DNA of 64,000 nucleotides from Rhodanobacteraceae bacterium (GCA_025350865.1 JANXWZ010000238.1:1-64000); one strand, 5' to 3'; shown: positions 34,124 through 44,036, counted from the stretch's first letter. Notes: generated by a model not told the origin, from the letters alone. Numbers and translations are program-made.

Positions 34124-35887
34124 TTACTTGGCGGCGTAGACGGTTTTGTTGCCGACGACGGTGCGCAGGACCTTGGTGTGCAGGATCTGTTCCGGCGTCG
34201 CTTCCATCAAGTCGTGGTCGAGGATGACGAAGTCGGCCAGGAAGCCGGGTTCGAGGCGGCCTTTACGCGTCTCGCGGAACTCGGCGAAGGCCGGGGCCTG
34301 GGTGTAGGCGTAAATCGCCTCAGCAACGGTCAACTTTTCTTCGGGAACGAAGCTCTTGGTTCCGGCTTCGTTCATCCGCGTAACGGCGGCGTAAAGACCA
34401 CGGAACGGGCTGATCGGTTCGACCGGGTAGTCCGTCCCGAAGGCCAGAGTGATGTGGTGGTCAACCATACTCCGCCAGGCGTAGGCGTAGTTGCTCCGCT
34501 CGGGACCCAGGCGGGCGCCGGCCCAGTTCATGTCGGTGAGCAGGTGCGAGGGTTGCATGGAGGCGATGACGCCGAGTTTCGACATGCGGTCGAAGTCGCC
34601 GGGGAGCAGGACCTGGGCGTGCTCGATCCGGAAGCGGAGGTCCTTGGTCGAAAACGCAGCCGCCGAAGCTACCACCATCAGAGGGTCACTGCTGGTCGCG
34701 GTCGCGGGATGTGTCGCCGGGACAGCGACCTGCTCGGCGGCTTCGAAGGCGTTGAGCGCAATGTGGTTGGCCTCGTCACCGATGGCGTGGAAGCCAAGTT
34801 GAAAGCCCGCCGCCGCGCGTTGCGTTGCCATGTCGTTGAGTTTGTCCTGCTCGTAACGCGGGATGCCGGAGTTGTTGGGGTCGTCGGCGTAACGTTCCGC
34901 AAGGGCGGCGGTCCGCGAGCCAAGCGACCCGTCCATGTAGCCCTTCAGCATGCCGATATGCAGCAGCGGGTCGTCAGGATCGTGACTGGCGCGACGGCTC
35001 TGCAGAGTCGGGAGCGGCGTTCCGAAGTCCAGCCAGCAGGAAATCCGGAGATCCAACTTTCCGTCTTTTTCCATGGCCTCGAGCGCGAGCCAGTCGTCCC
35101 AGGTGCTGAGGTTCTGGACGCTGGTGACGCCGTTGGCCTGCGCGTCGGCGATCGCGATGTTGAGAGCTTTACGCCGCGTGGCGGGGTCTGGCGGTGGAAC
35201 TTTGGCGAAGATCATCGACACGGCCGGGGTTTCGCGAACGATGCCCGTCGGGGTTCCGTTGGAATCCTTGTCAATCTTGCCCCCGTTGGGATCAGTCGTG
35301 GCCGAGGAGATACCGGCGGCGAGCAGCGCGGCCGAGTTTGCGACCACGATGTGGCCGTCAGTGCGGTAGAAGACGGCGGGGTGGCCAGCAGTCACTTTAT
35401 CGATATCGGCTCGATTCGGGAGCGTGTTGGACGCCCACTTGGTGTGATCCCATCCTGAGCCCTGAATCCACTGGCCGGGTCTGGTGGTCGCGACGTAGGC
35501 GGCGATGCGCTGCTGCATGTCCACGAGTGATGTGGTGCCGTCCAGGTCGACGGTCATCTTTTGCTGACCCGCGCCTGCCATGTGGGTGTGGGCGTCATTG
35601 AAGCCGGGCATGGTGAAGGCTCCGCCAAGGTCGACGACCTGCGTGCGGGAGCCGCGCAGCTTCATGATTTCTGCGTCAGTTCCGATCGCCGTAATGGTTG
35701 AATTGGTCACGGCCATTGCGGTTACGCGGGCCGGTGTCGTGGACGTATCCGACTCCACGAGGTGGGCACCGGTGAGGATATTCCCGTGAACGTAGATGGT
35801 ATTCGGGCTGATGTCCTGAGCTAAGGCAGCCTGCGGGGCGGCAGCAGCGACGGCAAGGAGAACGGGCAGAATGAGCTTGGTCTTCAC
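34124..35887 (-). CDS. amidohydrolase family 3 protein, exported
   Basis: GTG 35887 begins a signal peptide (VKTKLILPVLLAVAAAAPQA, then ALAQ), giving 587 residues; the longer frame to 36013 runs into the upstream gene. Features of the YtcJ-like amidohydrolase group are TIYVHGNILTGAHLVE at the start of the composite domain, the metal-binding PGFNDAHTHMAGAG, the later HAIGDEANHIALNAFE, FRIEHAQVLLPGDFDRM and LAFGTDYPVEPISPFRGLY. The likely reaction is hydrolysis of an N-substituted amide or cyclic imide in the periplasm; the substrate is not predictable. Confidence 0.92.
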   Translation of the reverse strand: MKTKLILPVLLAVAAAAPQAALAQDISPNTIYVHGNILTGAHLVESDTSTTPARVTAMAVTNSTITAIGTDAEIMKLRGSRTQVVDLGGAFTMPGFNDAHTHMAGAGQQKMTVDLDGTTSLVDMQQRIAAYVATTRPGQWIQGSGWDHTKWASNTLPNRADIDKVTAGHPAVFYRTDGHIVVANSAALLAAGISSATTDPNGGKIDKDSNGTPTGIVRETPAVSMIFAKVPPPDPATRRKALNIAIADAQANGVTSVQNLSTWDDWLALEAMEKDGKLDLRISCWLDFGTPLPTLQSRRASHDPDDPLLHIGMLKGYMDGSLGSRTAALAERYADDPNNSGIPRYEQDKLNDMATQRAAAGFQLGFHAIGDEANHIALNAFEAAEQVAVPATHPATATSSDPLMVVASAAAFSTKDLRFRIEHAQVLLPGDFDRMSKLGVIASMQPSHLLTDMNWAGARLGPERSNYAYAWRSMVDHHITLAFGTDYPVEPISPFRGLYAAVTRMNEAGTKSFVPEEKLTVAEAIYAYTQAPAFAEFRETRKGRLEPGFLADFVILDHDLMEATPEQILHTKVLRTVVGNKTVYAAK

Positions 35888-35888
35888 G

Positions 35889-36359
35889 CTACGAGTGTAC
35901 TTGAGGGAACCTTTTTTCGGGGTTGAAGCTCTTGGTAATCCCTGGGTGATAAACGAGGTAGATGTAGATGGCGAAGTCGAGCAGGATGAGGATGTAGAGG
36001 GTTTGGCGATCAAGAACGCTGGTCATATCCGACTCGCCGAACAGCCCAAGCCGCTGGAGCGAGAGCGCGATGGTGATGGCGGACGAGATCGCCAGATTTG
36101 TTCTGACGCTGGGGCGCAGCCGCACGAGGCCGAAGCCAATGTAGATCAGATAACAGGCGAAAATTGGGACGAGAATACCGCTTAGGTCCTTGCCATGCGC
36201 GGCGATGAAGAGTACCTGCGAGTATCCCTCGGAGTGGGGCAGGGCATCCGGAGCCAGCCAAAGAAATGCAGCGACAACCAGGAGAAAGGCGGCTTTGAGG
36301 AACTGGAACGCAGCAATCAGAGTAACAGCGCGCGGCCGGTCGACAGGGGAGCGTCGCAT
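35889..36359 (-). CDS. small integral membrane protein, unknown function
   Basis: This 156-residue protein has four predicted membrane helices: LIAAFQFLKAAFLLVVAAFL, LSGILVPIFACYLIYIGFGL, NLAISSAITIALSLQRLGLF and LYILILLDFAIYIYLVYHPG. The N-terminus RRSPVDRPRAV is positively charged, placing it inside. I do not recognise a functional motif. It ends one base before the amidohydrolase GTG, so the two genes are probably one transcript. Confidence 0.75.
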   Translation of the reverse strand: MRRSPVDRPRAVTLIAAFQFLKAAFLLVVAAFLWLAPDALPHSEGYSQVLFIAAHGKDLSGILVPIFACYLIYIGFGLVRLRPSVRTNLAISSAITIALSLQRLGLFGESDMTSVLDRQTLYILILLDFAIYIYLVYHPGITKSFNPEKRFPQVHS

Positions 36360-36392
36360 GGTATTGTGTCCGATCGGTTACATAATTCTGAC

Positions 36393-37622
36393 TCACCCTA
36401 TCAGACTTTGTGCGAGGTCGAGAATCACCAGAAGGAGGCGTCGGTGTGCAACTTCGCGTCCAGTTGGGTCGTACCACTCACCCAGCGTATGGATGCCGCC
36501 ACCGGTTCCGCCGCTGGCGAGCGCCGCAGACGGGATGCCAAGGGCGAGCGGAATATTGGCATCGGTTGAGCCGAGGCGAAGCTCGGTTCGGATGCCGAGG
36601 TGGCGGTCGACGGCTCGGAGTGTGTCCAGAAACGGAGACGGATCGGGCAGCGTGGCGGCGGGCCGGTCGCCGATCGGCTCCAGAGTGTACGTTGCAGGAG
36701 CTTGTAGAAGGCCGTTGAGAATGCCGGGCAATTGCAGCGCAATCGCTTCCAGCACAGTCTGCTGGGTGGCGCGGAAGTCAAACAGCGCCGAGGCGGATTC
36801 CGGGATGGAGTTCACCGATATGCCTCCGCCGATGATTCCGGGGCTAAAGCTACACGCATCGCCGGGGCAAACGTCGTTGAGGATCGGCAAATCGGCGATC
36901 TGGACAATCACCCGGCTGAGCAGGGTGATGGGGTTGGGGATTCCGGCGTCGGACCAGGAATGACCGCCTGGGCCGCTGATCGTCACGCGAAAACGCCGGC
37001 TCCCCAGCGCCTGGGTCACGGCCACGCCGGTTCCGGAACCTTCGAGTGCGATCGCGGCGGCGATCCGGCCCCTGTCCGCTCCTTGCTGGAAGATATGGCG
37101 CATTCCGCGCAGGTCGCCCTCGCCTTCCTCGCAGACGTTGGCGGCAAACAGAATCGGCATGGGCGGGGTGATCTTGGCGAACCGCATTGCTGCGATCAGA
37201 GCCAGTAACGCTGTCAGGCCAGCGGCGTTATCGCACGCCCCAGGGCCAAGAATTCGGGCGCCGTCTTCGCGGGGAACCGTATCCGTGCCGACGGGAAACA
37301 CGGTATCCAGATGCGCCGAGACGAGCAGGTATGGCCCAGGATTGGTGGATGGGAGTTCGCCGAGTGCGTTGCCGGCTTCGTCGAGGTGAACGTTGGCGAG
37401 GCCAAGGGCGCGAAACCGGTCCAGAAACCAGGCTGCGCGTGCGGACTCGTGAAACGTGGGTGCGGGGATCGCGAGCATTTCAAGCTGCCACTTTCGCAGT
37501 TGCGATTGGTGCAGATGCAACCAGTGGAAGGCGCGGTGAACCGGCAGGCAGGCTGCCAGGGCGGAAATCCGGTGCTGGGCCAGGGCGGTGTGGGCGGTCG
37601 CGAGGGGCGAGAGGCGGGGCAT
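36393..37622 (-). CDS. M20-family metallopeptidase
   Basis: The 409-residue enzyme has M20 metal-binding residues: H104 in VSAHLDTVFPVGTDTV, the bridging D131 in GPGACDNAAGLTALL, E165/E166 in NVCEEGEGDLRGM, and the C-terminal histidine in GTGGGIHTLGEWYD. The dimerisation domain insertion includes the ligand histidine in ISGPGGHSWSDAG. Members cleave N-acyl amino acids or di/tripeptides in the cytoplasm. The start ATG overlaps the truA stop by one base, implying an operon with truA. The 40 extra residues before the domain are unusual and a later start is possible. Confidence 0.92.
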   Translation of the reverse strand: MPRLSPLATAHTALAQHRISALAACLPVHRAFHWLHLHQSQLRKWQLEMLAIPAPTFHESARAAWFLDRFRALGLANVHLDEAGNALGELPSTNPGPYLLVSAHLDTVFPVGTDTVPREDGARILGPGACDNAAGLTALLALIAAMRFAKITPPMPILFAANVCEEGEGDLRGMRHIFQQGADRGRIAAAIALEGSGTGVAVTQALGSRRFRVTISGPGGHSWSDAGIPNPITLLSRVIVQIADLPILNDVCPGDACSFSPGIIGGGISVNSIPESASALFDFRATQQTVLEAIALQLPGILNGLLQAPATYTLEPIGDRPAATLPDPSPFLDTLRAVDRHLGIRTELRLGSTDANIPLALGIPSAALASGGTGGGIHTLGEWYDPTGREVAHRRLLLVILDLAQSLIG

Positions 37623-38425
37623 CAGAGCTGCGCCTGCGCCGGGTATTCGACCGATACCAAAAAGAGCCCGCGTGCCGGCGCCGTCTGTCCGGCGGCGGAG
37701 CGGTTGCGCGCCTGCAGAATTTCGGCGATGGAATTGGGAGGAATTCGAGCGGACGCGACGTCCACAAAGGTCCCGACCAAGTTGCGGACCATGTGGTGCA
37801 GAAATCCCGATCCGGTGACCCCGTAGGTGACGATGCCTGACTCAAAGTGCCACCGCGAGCGAAAGATGGTGCGGACGGCGGAGGTTGGATCGGCGCCCAG
37901 TCGGGTGGTGAGGTCGGGGTCGACGGCGGCAAAGCTGGTAAAGTCATGCTCGCCAACAATCTGGGCTGCGGCTCGCTGGGCCAGATCGAGGTCGATATGC
38001 CACGGACAGTCCCAGACGTAGGGTGCCACGTGTGGCGGGCAGATGCGATCCGGTTCGCTCCGGAGAACTGGGACGCGCGGGAAAATGCGGTATTCGTAGG
38101 ATTTCCGGATTGCGCTGTGGCGCGCGTGAAAGCCTTCGGGGGCGTGGGTCGCCGACAAAACACGAATGGCGGGCGGCAGTGCCTGGTTGAGTGCGCGCAC
38201 CATATTGGCGGGGGGAATGGTAGCGGCGAGCTTAAAAGTGGCCACCTGACCCAACGCATGGACCCCTGTATCGGTGCGTCCGGATCCCTGCGGCAGGACG
38301 CGTTCGCCGGTCATATGGTGGATTGCGTCGGCCAGTGTTCCCTGGATTGTGTTGAGCGAGGGCTGTACCTGCCAACCGTGAAAGTTGGTGCCGTCGTACG
38401 ACAGGATGAGTTTCCAGACTTGCAT
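37622..38425 (-). CDS. truA: tRNA pseudouridine(38-40) synthase TruA
   Basis: ATG 38425 gives 267 residues beginning WKLILSYDGTNFHGWQVQPS, the standard TruA start; the longer frame to 38527 is rejected. The catalytic aspartate is D52 in GSGRTDTGVHALGQVA. Further motifs are FHARHSAIRKSYEYRI and GSGFLHHMVRNLVGT. It isomerises uridines at positions 38-40 in the anticodon arm of tRNAs. It is the first gene of a pair with the M20 peptidase. Confidence 0.97.
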   Translation of the reverse strand: MQVWKLILSYDGTNFHGWQVQPSLNTIQGTLADAIHHMTGERVLPQGSGRTDTGVHALGQVATFKLAATIPPANMVRALNQALPPAIRVLSATHAPEGFHARHSAIRKSYEYRIFPRVPVLRSEPDRICPPHVAPYVWDCPWHIDLDLAQRAAAQIVGEHDFTSFAAVDPDLTTRLGADPTSAVRTIFRSRWHFESGIVTYGVTGSGFLHHMVRNLVGTFVDVASARIPPNSIAEILQARNRSAAGQTAPARGLFLVSVEYPAQAQL

Positions 38426-38527
38426 GGATGTTGGCAAAGTACCACGTCGCGGAGTGAATCGCTTATAGATAGTTAACTCGCAAGCCGGGATGGGGCGGCG
38501 GTTGGTATAGTTGAGTTCAACGCTCAA

Positions 38528-38782
38528 TCAGCGGTTCCATGCGATCAAGTTTCAGGGAACGAGTTTGCGTTGAGATGCGTAGGTTGCCGTACACGGGTTT
38601 TTGCGGACGGAGGCGAGTTCAGCGGGTCCGCCAAAGTCAAGTGGATTTTTAGAGTCTGGAGTTGGTCGGCGAACGTCTACTTATTGATCATCCTGAACGG
38701 TTTGAGCAGCGGTTCGTGAATCGCGGTGAACGATGTTGAGCACTGCTGGCGTGATGCAAGTGGAAAGCTGGAGATAACTTAC
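38528..38782. other. intergenic region upstream of the TolC-family gene
   Basis: No gene is supported in these 255 bases. A hairpin with GCGGAC/GTCCGC arms (around 38605-38635) is visible. The end contains GGAG at 38769-38774, the probable ribosome-binding site of the next gene. Divergent promoters for truA and the TolC-type gene must lie here. Confidence 0.45.
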
Positions 38783-40873
38783 GTGAGATTGAATGACTTG
38801 AAGGCGGGGGCGAGCGTCGCGTTGCTGCTCCTGAGCACGACCGGGCAGGTTTTTGCACAGCAAGCGGCAGCCCCCCAGCAGCAGGGTGCGACTCAAGCAG
38901 CCGCCCCGCAGGCAATCCAGAACGATACAACCGGACAGGCCGGCCTGCCGCAGGCTCCGCAACCTAAGGCGACTGAGCCGCTTTTCCTGCGCGACACTGC
39001 AAAGGACTATACACACCTGAATTCTTACTCATGGCGCAAGCCGTTTTTGCCTTACCAGCCGACGGACGTGCCGATGCCCCGGCTGAGCAATACGCCGAAG
39101 CTCGATGACCTCATGCGCGACGGAAAGCTCTATCTGAGCCTGTCGGACGCGGTGACTCTGGCGCTTGAAAATAACTACGATATCGCCATCGCGCGGATCA
39201 ACCTTGATATCGCCGACACGGACATCCTGCGCACCAGCGCGGGGTCATCCTTCCGCGGCGTGTCGACGGGTCTGGTCACCAACACACTCGGCGGAACTAC
39301 CTCGACCATCAGCGGCGGCGGTGGTCCCGGCGGCACTTCGAGCGCCTCGGGCGGTGCCGGAACCGGCGCTTCGGGCCTCGTCTTGAGCACGAACGGCGGC
39401 GGACCACAGCCTTACAACTTTGATCCGGTCGTCACGGGAACGTTGCAGTATGAGCGCGCCTCCACCCCACAGACCACCACTTTTATTACGGGAACGAACG
39501 AGCTCAACCAGAATATTTTGACGGGGAACGCCACCTATCAGCAAGGCTTCAGCACCGGAACGCTATTCAACCTGACCTTCAATAACTCGCGGATTACGAC
39601 CAACAGCCAGCGATCGAGCTTCTCGCCGTCGCTATCCTCTACCTTCCGGGCACAGGTAACCCAGCACCTGCTTCAGGGCTTTGGGCCGAAGCTGAACCGG
39701 CGCTTCATCATCGAAGCGACCAACAACCGCCGCATCACAGATGCCTCGTTCCGGCAGCAGATCATCTACACGATCACCCAGGTGGAGAGCATCTACTGGT
39801 CGCTCGTAAGTGCTTATGAAGATGAGCAATCCAAGGAACGCGCTTTGACTCAGTCAACGCAGCTGACGGCAGACAACCGGAAGCAGCTTGAGATCGGGAC
39901 ACTCGCCCCGCTCGACGTGATCACGTCGGACTCGGCTGTGGCGACGGATAAGCAGTCGTTGACGACCTCGAAGTCGAATCTGCAGTACCAGCAATTGCTG
40001 ATGAAGCAGGCAATCGCACGCAATCTGAACGATCCGCAACTGGCGAATGCGCCTGTTGTTCCGACCGACCGGGTGGGCCTTGATCGTATTCCGGAAGAGG
40101 ATATGACGACGGAGGATTTGGTGAAGGAGGCTTTCACCAACAATCCCCAGATCGAACAGGCCGTCCTCAACATGACCAATAACCAGATCACCATTCGTGG
40201 CGAGAAGAATGGTCTTCTGCCGATTATTGATGCCTTCAGTTTCTACGGTTCGAGCGGACTGGGCGGTAGTCTCAATTCGGCGGCAAGTTGCGTCCCTGCG
40301 GCGACCGTGCCATGCCCAACCGGCCAGGGTTACGGGAGCGTGATTGGGGATCTCTTCTCCAAGAATCCGGACTATGGGGTTGGTATCAACATCACGATTC
40401 CGATTCGCAACCGCACAGCCCAGGCCGATCAGGCGCGCTCGCAGATGGAATACCGTCAGACGCAGATGCGGCTCCAGCAGCTCTATACGCAGATTCGGAT
40501 TCAGGTGATCAACGGACTGTATGCGTTGACCAATGACCGGGCTAACGTTCTCGCGGCCCAGACATCTCGGGACTTCAATGCGCAGTCGCTGGACGCCGAA
40601 CAGAAGAAGTACAGGCTCGGCGCTTCCACTACGGCAAATGTGTTGCAGCAGGAGAGGACGCTCGCGACAGGCGAAAACAACCTGATCTCGGCGACCGCTG
40701 CCTATGCCAAAGATCGCGCGTCTCTGGCTCAGATACTTTCAAATACGCTGGATCGCTACGGCATTTCGCTGGTCGATGCCGCGGCGGGAACGGTGACGAC
40801 ACCTCCTTCGATCCCGGGGTTGACGGCTCCGAAGCCTCCCGCTCCACCCAAGCCGCTGACTGCTACTCCCTAG
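38783..40873 (+). CDS. TolC-family outer membrane channel protein
   Basis: GTG 38783, nine bases after GGAG, starts a 696-residue protein with a signal peptide (VALLLLSTTGQVFAQ). A Gln/Ala-rich segment follows, then the TolC-like coiled-coil barrel repeats (LSDAVTLALENNYDIAIARI; ITQVESIYWSLVSAYEDEQS; NRTAQADQARSQMEYRQTQM, then RLQQLYTQIRIQVINGLYAL). A Gly/Ser/Thr-rich insertion lies near residues 155-200. The C-terminus is Pro-rich. No inner-membrane pump or adaptor gene is adjacent, so substrate and partner are unknown. Confidence 0.9.
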   Translation: MRLNDLKAGASVALLLLSTTGQVFAQQAAAPQQQGATQAAAPQAIQNDTTGQAGLPQAPQPKATEPLFLRDTAKDYTHLNSYSWRKPFLPYQPTDVPMPRLSNTPKLDDLMRDGKLYLSLSDAVTLALENNYDIAIARINLDIADTDILRTSAGSSFRGVSTGLVTNTLGGTTSTISGGGGPGGTSSASGGAGTGASGLVLSTNGGGPQPYNFDPVVTGTLQYERASTPQTTTFITGTNELNQNILTGNATYQQGFSTGTLFNLTFNNSRITTNSQRSSFSPSLSSTFRAQVTQHLLQGFGPKLNRRFIIEATNNRRITDASFRQQIIYTITQVESIYWSLVSAYEDEQSKERALTQSTQLTADNRKQLEIGTLAPLDVITSDSAVATDKQSLTTSKSNLQYQQLLMKQAIARNLNDPQLANAPVVPTDRVGLDRIPEEDMTTEDLVKEAFTNNPQIEQAVLNMTNNQITIRGEKNGLLPIIDAFSFYGSSGLGGSLNSAASCVPAATVPCPTGQGYGSVIGDLFSKNPDYGVGINITIPIRNRTAQADQARSQMEYRQTQMRLQQLYTQIRIQVINGLYALTNDRANVLAAQTSRDFNAQSLDAEQKKYRLGASTTANVLQQERTLATGENNLISATAAYAKDRASLAQILSNTLDRYGISLVDAAAGTVTTPPSIPGLTAPKPPAPPKPLTATP

Positions 40874-40894
40874 GATCGCGGTTGTTAGATTGCG

Positions 40895-40930
40895 AACGGC
40901 CCGAACTTTGGTTCGGGCCGTTTTCTTTTC
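40895..40930 (+). terminator. rho-independent terminator after the TolC-family gene
   Basis: AACGGCCCGAAC (40895-40906) and GTTCGGGCCGTT (40911-40922) form a perfect 12-base stem with a four-base loop, followed by TTCTTTTC. Confidence 0.93.
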
Positions 40931-41024
40931 TGGAGTGCCAGGATTTGATTGACAAACGGAGAGTAGGCAGAAAACTACCGCACATGCAGACTTTCGGATT
41001 TTACCTTTCTAAAACGGGGCCAGC

Positions 41025-41468
41025 ATGAAGGCCTCCCGTTGGTTTCGTGCGGCCGCGGTTATTTTGCTCCTGTTCGCATTTGGGCACACCTACGGTTTTC
41101 TTGGCTTCCGTCCCGCATCGCCGGAAGGCTTGGCGGTTTGGAATTCCATGAACAAGGTCCGGTTTGCGGTGGGCCACGGCACAGCTAGCTATGGAGAGTT
41201 CTATGTAGGCTTTGGAATGTTCATCACCGCGTTCTACCTGTTCTGTTCCTGGCTGGCGTGGATCTTGGCGTCGATGGCTCGACGGGCCAGTCAAGAGACG
41301 AAAGGTATCGCCATCGGACTGGCTGTCCTGCAAACCGTTGGACTGGGGCTGGCAATCGCGTATGAGTTCGGCCCCCCGCCGACCTTTCTGTCACTCGCAA
41401 CAACCGTGTGCCTGATATTCGGCTTACGTGCGTTCGGGAAGTCTGCCGGCGCCACTAAGCCCGAATAA
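41025..41468 (+). CDS. small integral membrane protein
   Basis: This 147-residue protein has four hydrophobic helices: AAAVILLLFAFGHTYGFLGF, GMFITAFYLFCSWLAWILAS, GIAIGLAVLQTVGLGLAIAY and FLSLATTVCLIFGLRAFGKS. The first carries a conserved-looking histidine in FGHTYGFLGF. I recall similar four-helix proteins (LIC_13387-like) of unknown function in many soil bacteria. Its last 14 bases overlap the end of the convergent SnoaL-like gene. Confidence 0.75.
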   Translation: MKASRWFRAAAVILLLFAFGHTYGFLGFRPASPEGLAVWNSMNKVRFAVGHGTASYGEFYVGFGMFITAFYLFCSWLAWILASMARRASQETKGIAIGLAVLQTVGLGLAIAYEFGPPPTFLSLATTVCLIFGLRAFGKSAGATKPE

Positions 41469-41856
41469 CCTGCTGTGCCTGGGCGGTGTCGGCGTACTGC
41501 TGGAACCGAGTAACCTTGCCGTCGGCCAGGCGAAAGACGTGGACGAATTGCGCGTCGATCGCCTTGCCGGTGGCCTTGTAGGTGCCGGTATAACGACCGA
41601 GCGAGACGATGGTGTCGCCGCCGTCGATCAACTCCGCCGGGACCGCCTGGAAGTTGTCCCATTCGGTCGCGAGGCGAAAGAAGACGCCCTCGCCAATCGC
41701 GCCGGGCCCGATGTACGGGTTGCGGTCTGCATACGGAAAGTTCTCGGCTTCGTTCCAGACGATTGCGGGATTCATGTGCGAGAAAGCGCCGGGGCCATCG
41801 CCCACAGCGAAGGCAGCGTAGACAGCCTTGATGATTTCAACATTTGTGCTTGGCAT
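41455..41856 (-). CDS. SnoaL-like / nuclear transport factor 2 fold protein
   Basis: The 133-residue protein begins MPSTNVEIIKAVYAAFAVGD and contains NPAIVWNEAENFPYADRNPY, GEGVFFRLATEWDNFQ and FVHVFRLADGKVTRFQQY, the alpha+beta cone-fold pattern of SnoaL/DUF4440-type proteins. These include isomerases, cyclases and non-catalytic ligand binders; the substrate cannot be inferred. Its 3' end overlaps the convergent membrane-protein gene. Confidence 0.88.
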   Translation of the reverse strand: MPSTNVEIIKAVYAAFAVGDGPGAFSHMNPAIVWNEAENFPYADRNPYIGPGAIGEGVFFRLATEWDNFQAVPAELIDGGDTIVSLGRYTGTYKATGKAIDAQFVHVFRLADGKVTRFQQYADTAQAQQVIRA

Positions 41857-41951
41857 TGTGTCCTGACTGGTTCAGAGAATGGCAACTCCCGAACTGTATA
41901 GGCGATGCGGGAAGAGGTCAACATGCCGTGCTCAGACGATAGACTGAAGGC

Positions 41952-44036
41952 ATGAGTGAAAGCGGTAAGAATGGCTTGGCAGGGGCGCGTTCCGCGTACC
42001 TGCGGACGGCGATGCACCAGCCGGTTGATTGGAACGAGTGGGGACCCGAGGCGTTTGCGAAGGCGCAGTCCGAAGATAAGCCGATGCTGCTCGATATCGG
42101 TGCGGTGTGGTGCCACTGGTGCCATGTCATGGATCGCGAAAGCTACGAGAATGCGGAGACCGCGGAGATCATCAACAAGCTGTTCGTGCCGGTGAAGGTC
42201 GATCGCGACGAACGGCCAGACGTCGATTCGCGCTACCAGGCGGCGGCGGCGGCTGTAAGCGGACAGGGTGGGTGGCCGCTCACCGCGTTCCTGACCCCGG
42301 AGGGCAAGCCTTACTTTGCCGGCACGTATTTCCCTCCGGTTGATGCGCATGGGCGGCCCAGCTTTCGGCGTGTGCTGTTCACCATGGCCGAGGCATTCCA
42401 GAAGCAACGGGGCGATGTACTTGATTCAGCGGAGAGCGTGATGGCCGCGATCAAGGAGAACGAATCGTTCGACGGAAGCGCAAAGGATCCGGGCGAGGCC
42501 TTGGTCGGCAAGATTATCGATGCGGCGCTCAAGCAGTTCGATCCGCGCAACGGCGGGTTTGGATCGCAGCCAAAGTTTCCCAACTCAGGTGCTTTGGATC
42601 TGTTGCTGGATGAGGCAGGACGGACCTCCACCCAGTCGAAACGCTGTCTTCAGGCGGCGATGTTCACTTTGGAGAAGATGGCGAAGGGTGGGGTTTACGA
42701 CCACCTGGCGGGCGGATTTCATCGCTACTCGGTGGATGAACGATGGGTGGTGCCGCACTTCGAGAAGATGTCGTACGACAACTCCGAGCTGCTGAAGAAT
42801 TATGTTCACGCCTACCAGACGACCGGCGCAGCAGAGTGTGCGCGTGTGGCGCGGGAGATGATTGCGTGGATCGACGAGTCGATGAGCGACCGCGAACTGG
42901 GCGGGTTCTACGCGTCGCAGGATGCGGACTACTCGTTGGATGACGACGGCGACTACTTCACCTGGACACGAGCCGAGGCTGCGGCTGTCGTGACCGCCGA
43001 GGAGTTGGCGATTGCGGAGCCATACTTCGACATCGGGCCAATCGGCGACATGCACCACAACTTCGAGAAAAACACGTTGCATATCGAGGTGACACTGCCT
43101 GAAGTGGCAAAGGCTGCCGCGATCTCTCTTCCGCAGGCCTTTTCGCTGTTGCAATCCGCGAAGGCAAAGCTGGCTGCCGTGCGCAAGCTGCGGCCCACGC
43201 CGCGGATCGACAAGACAATCTACACGAGTTGGAACGCGATGATGGTCTCGGCCTACCTGGCGGGCGGACGGGCGCTTGGCGATACACGAGCGGTGGCGTT
43301 CGCGTTGAAGACGCTGGATCGTTTACTTGCGGCGGGCTTGGGCCATGTTGCGGCTTACGGGGACGGCGCAGGCGAGGGCGAGCCGGTTGCCGGGGTTCTG
43401 GAGGACTACGTATTTACAGGCCATGCGGCTCTGGACGCCTGGGAGAGCACCGGCGAGATGCGATATTTCGACGCGGCACTTGAGATTGGGCTAGCGGCAG
43501 TTGCAAAGTTCTACGACGATGCCAAGGGTGGGTTCTTCGATACCGAAGCTGCGGCTGCTGGCGAGGCTCATCTGGGCGCCTTGGGAACGAAGCGCAAACC
43601 ATTACAGGACTCGCCTTCGCCGGGAGGGAATGCGGTCGCGACCGCCTTGCTGGTGCGACTCTCCGAGTTGACCGGCGATGATGAACTGCGCGCCAAAGCC
43701 AAGGCCACCCTCGAATGTTTTGCCGGAGTGGTCGAGCACTTCGGGCTTCATTGCGCGAGCTACGGTTTGGCCTTGCGACGGTTAGCCACACCGCCCGTCC
43801 AGGTAGTTGTTGTTGGGGCGGATGATGCGGCGGATGAGATAGAGAACGCCGCACTGAAGGGTTATGCGGTGAACAGAAGTGTCGTGCGTTTGCGACAGAT
43901 TGGTGAGTTGCCGGCGTCGCTCGCGCAGACGATTCCCAATGTACCGCCCCAACCGGGGAGCTTCGCTGTCGTGTGCAGCGGCTTCTCCTGCCAGCAGCCG
44001 GTGGCGTCTGTTGAAGAGTTGGTCGCGATCCTGTAA
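41952..44036 (+). CDS. DUF255 thioredoxin-domain protein (YyaL/SPATA20-like)
   Basis: The 694-residue protein starts with a thioredoxin-fold DUF255 domain (LLDIGAVWCHWCHVMDRESY, then VKVDRDERPDVDSRYQ, with CxxC in WCHWCHVM) and continues with an (alpha/alpha)6-barrel resembling N-acylglucosamine epimerase/cellobiose epimerase folds (GGFHRYSVDERWVVPHFEKM, DNSELLKNYVHAYQTTG, TSWNAMMVSAYLAGGRAL). It is conserved from bacteria to mammals, but the biochemical role remains unsettled. It should be cytoplasmic, as there is no signal peptide. Confidence 0.94.
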   Translation: MSESGKNGLAGARSAYLRTAMHQPVDWNEWGPEAFAKAQSEDKPMLLDIGAVWCHWCHVMDRESYENAETAEIINKLFVPVKVDRDERPDVDSRYQAAAAAVSGQGGWPLTAFLTPEGKPYFAGTYFPPVDAHGRPSFRRVLFTMAEAFQKQRGDVLDSAESVMAAIKENESFDGSAKDPGEALVGKIIDAALKQFDPRNGGFGSQPKFPNSGALDLLLDEAGRTSTQSKRCLQAAMFTLEKMAKGGVYDHLAGGFHRYSVDERWVVPHFEKMSYDNSELLKNYVHAYQTTGAAECARVAREMIAWIDESMSDRELGGFYASQDADYSLDDDGDYFTWTRAEAAAVVTAEELAIAEPYFDIGPIGDMHHNFEKNTLHIEVTLPEVAKAAAISLPQAFSLLQSAKAKLAAVRKLRPTPRIDKTIYTSWNAMMVSAYLAGGRALGDTRAVAFALKTLDRLLAAGLGHVAAYGDGAGEGEPVAGVLEDYVFTGHAALDAWESTGEMRYFDAALEIGLAAVAKFYDDAKGGFFDTEAAAAGEAHLGALGTKRKPLQDSPSPGGNAVATALLVRLSELTGDDELRAKAKATLECFAGVVEHFGLHCASYGLALRRLATPPVQVVVVGADDAADEIENAALKGYAVNRSVVRLRQIGELPASLAQTIPNVPPQPGSFAVVCSGFSCQQPVASVEELVAIL

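Noticed and set aside
34178-35458. A 426-codon plus-strand frame opposite the amidohydrolase
   Set aside because: It is antisense to a clear enzyme gene, with Gly/Arg/Val-rich low-information sequence and no signal or domain.
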